DNA from: JAJCYK01 sp965212195
Lineage (GTDB): Bacteria > Bacteroidota > Bacteroidia > Cytophagales > Cyclobacteriaceae
Length of the DNA: 64,000 nucleotides
NCBI GenBank assembly: GCA_965212195.1
Contig: CBDBUW010000012.1
Location: 434,001-498,000 of the forward strand
Reading direction: 5' to 3'
Under the pieces are notes generated by a model. It ran no database searches. It saw only the letters and a list, made by a program, of their open reading frames with translations, and was not told the origin of the DNA. Shown piece after piece: positions 62,522 through 64,000 of this stretch. The position numbers and the translations under genes are program-made. Position 1 is the stretch's first letter, and every line of letters starts with the position of its first letter.

Positions 62522-64000
62522 ATGGCGCTCAACCAACGCTATCGCTGGATATGTCTGATACTAGGGTTTTCAGTTTCTTTGCTGGAAATATCCGCACAAT
62601 CCGTTCCATCTAATACCGACAGCACGCTTTCTGATCGCTATTTCGCCCGCGGTACGCTAACCGCCGATAACCGGCAATACGACAGTTCCAAATGGTACTT
62701 CGCTGAGGCCCGTTCCTTGTACGAGCAAGAACAGAACTGGAATGCTTATGTCAATTGTCAAAATGAGTTGGCCAGTCTGATCATGCAGATTGACGATGAC
62801 CAGGACAGCGCAATCTCTTTATTGCACTTTACCTTGGAACGAACGCAAGGGCTGTTTGATACCCTGCCGGAAAGTGTAGCCATCACCCATGACTTTCTAG
62901 CTGGTGGTTACACCAATACAGGTGATTACGACAAAGCACTATATCACGATCAGAAGGCCATCGAAGTAGCCAGGTTAACCTTAGGTGAGTTTGACCGTCG
63001 ACTGGCCATTAGTCACACCAATATCGCCAATACTTATTTCGGCAAAAAGAATTATACCAAAGCCTTAGAGCATTGCCAGCAATCTTTAGCCATTAACCAA
63101 CAACTAGAACGGCGTCACCAACAACTTGAGGCCATGACGTACGCCACTATGTTGAATATTTACCGGGAGACCAATGATCTGCAAAAAGTTAAAGAATACA
63201 CCGAACTCAATTTAATTCAGTTCAGAGAAGCCTTTGGTGAGAACACCTTAACTATTTCCAGCAAATACAGCGATCTGGTAGCAGGTTTGCTATTGCTAAA
63301 AGACTACCCCAAAGCCCTGGACTATCAAAGAAAATCCATTCGTATTTTAGAAAACTGGCCCAGGCGCTATTATAACAACCGGCGCAATGCCTTTACCAAT
63401 ATGGGCAACATTTTTCGTCATACCGGAGACTACGACTCGGCTCTTTACTATTTAGGCAAGGCCTGGTCTATAGTGGAAGTTCAACAGCAGGCCCATCCCA
63501 ATGCTTTGGCGATTTTAAACTTTAAAGCATATGTACACGATTCACTGGGCAACTATTCGCTGGCTGAAAAGGAATACAAAAATCAACGCCTTTACCTGGA
63601 AAAGCACTTTCCAACTGATACCATAAGAAATGCCAGTTACTATGCCAAGTTGGGTAACCACTACCGAAATATCGGTCAACTGCCACAAGCCTTGATAAGT
63701 TATCAGCACGGCCTTAACATGTTAGTTGACCAAGATGTATCAGCTGACATAAATGCATTACCTTCGCCTGAACTTATCGCTAATAAACAGGCGGCGTTTA
63801 ACCTGATGGCGGAGAAATCCCGGGCGCTTTATCAGGATCTTTTGTACCACCCCAACACAGTAAATAGAGATGTTACCGTAAGGCATCTTAAGGCCGCCTT
63901 ATCGCTTTTGGATCAATTGAAAAGTGAACATCCTACTGATCACTCTCGAATTTATATGTACCAGGAAAATCGCGACTTAAGCCTGGCCCTGGTGGACTGT
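62522..64000 (+). CDS. TPR-repeat protein, 5' part (runs off the window)
   Basis: The ATG at 62522 begins MALNQRYRWICLILGFSVSL, a signal peptide ending near SAQS. The frame stays open to the window edge (about 493 codons). The visible part has TPR units (for example AISHTNIANTYFGKKNYTKALEH, YNNRRNAFTNMGNIFRHTG-type and LKDYPKALDYQRKSI). The layout, an exported chain of TPRs with a central SALYQDLLYH-like segment, resembles the N-terminal part of Bacteroidota CHAT-domain proteins, but no CHAT domain is in the window, so only TPR is claimed. Confidence 0.85.
   Translation, partial: MALNQRYRWICLILGFSVSLLEISAQSVPSNTDSTLSDRYFARGTLTADNRQYDSSKWYFAEARSLYEQEQNWNAYVNCQNELASLIMQIDDDQDSAISLLHFTLERTQGLFDTLPESVAITHDFLAGGYTNTGDYDKALYHDQKAIEVARLTLGEFDRRLAISHTNIANTYFGKKNYTKALEHCQQSLAINQQLERRHQQLEAMTYATMLNIYRETNDLQKVKEYTELNLIQFREAFGENTLTISSKYSDLVAGLLLLKDYPKALDYQRKSIRILENWPRRYYNNRRNAFTNMGNIFRHTGDYDSALYYLGKAWSIVEVQQQAHPNALAILNFKAYVHDSLGNYSLAEKEYKNQRLYLEKHFPTDTIRNASYYAKLGNHYRNIGQLPQALISYQHGLNMLVDQDVSADINALPSPELIANKQAAFNLMAEKSRALYQDLLYHPNTVNRDVTVRHLKAALSLLDQLKSEHPTDHSRIYMYQENRDLSLALVDC

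Noticed and set aside
1..64000. tRNA, rRNA or CRISPR arrays
   Set aside because: I looked for cloverleaf-type ends, TTCGA/TTCAA T-loops in non-coding stretches and regularly spaced repeats; the few T-loop-like strings lie inside protein genes.

Overview
The window looks like a chromosomal segment of a Bacteroidota bacterium, probably a marine member of the Flavobacteriia. The grounds are a subtilase with a C-terminal type IX secretion sorting domain, a TonB-dependent receptor with a carboxypeptidase-like N-terminal domain, many short lipoproteins, no Shine-Dalgarno-like spacing before starts, and TAnnTTTG-type -7 boxes. The assignment to order is inference from gene order (gyrA followed by a TPR gene; mnmA followed by an S8 peptidase) and was not tested. 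No rRNA, tRNA, CRISPR array, integrase or intact insertion sequence was seen.

Layout. 1-9.4 kb holds mnmA, two lipoprotein genes, a T9SS-type serine peptidase, rpe, a TonB-dependent receptor, an ArsC-like protein and a secreted beta-propeller protein. 9.5-17.7 kb is a minus-strand block of MacAB-type genes: four FtsX/MacB permeases, two HlyD-type adaptors and only one ATPase. 18-24.7 kb has an unknown protein, an outer-membrane-type protein, gyrA, a TPR protein and a PD40 propeller protein. 24.9-30.9 kb is the most unusual part. A family of three small exported proteins is present; two copies encode identical proteins and lie in a direct repeat of about 1.1 kb, each behind a long leader rich in inverted repeats. 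The repeats bracket a TPR gene, a membrane AraC regulator and an SRPBCC gene.

30.9-34.4 kb is a sugar or sugar-acid catabolic operon (MFS, RpiB, TIM-barrel isomerase, SDR). 35.4-42.6 kb has a DUF1501/DUF1553 pair, a CotH-like protein and a DUF1080 protein. 43.5-52.6 kb is rich in signalling: two class III nucleotide cyclases and an AraC regulator, with one cyclase and the AraC protein sharing the same TolB-like plus TPR sensory half. 53-56.9 kb holds secreted or periplasmic enzymes (amidohydrolase, DUF2911, transglutaminase) and a Glu/His-repeat lipoprotein. 57-58.1 kb is a metal-response operon (ArsR, GDCCVxC, membrane protein) with a clear operator over its promoter. 58.3-59.7 kb is a Gfo/Idh/MocA gene broken by three one-base insertions in homopolymers. 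The window ends with an SGNH hydrolase, an EF-hand protein, an ankyrin lipoprotein and the start of a TPR protein that runs off the edge.

Intergenic DNA from 25 kb onward carries several families of short dispersed repeats: heptamer arrays, CCCCGGA hairpins, GCCTGC/GGCAGG hairpins, and relics of the leader that precedes the duplicated gene. All functional calls come from reading motifs; no database search was run.
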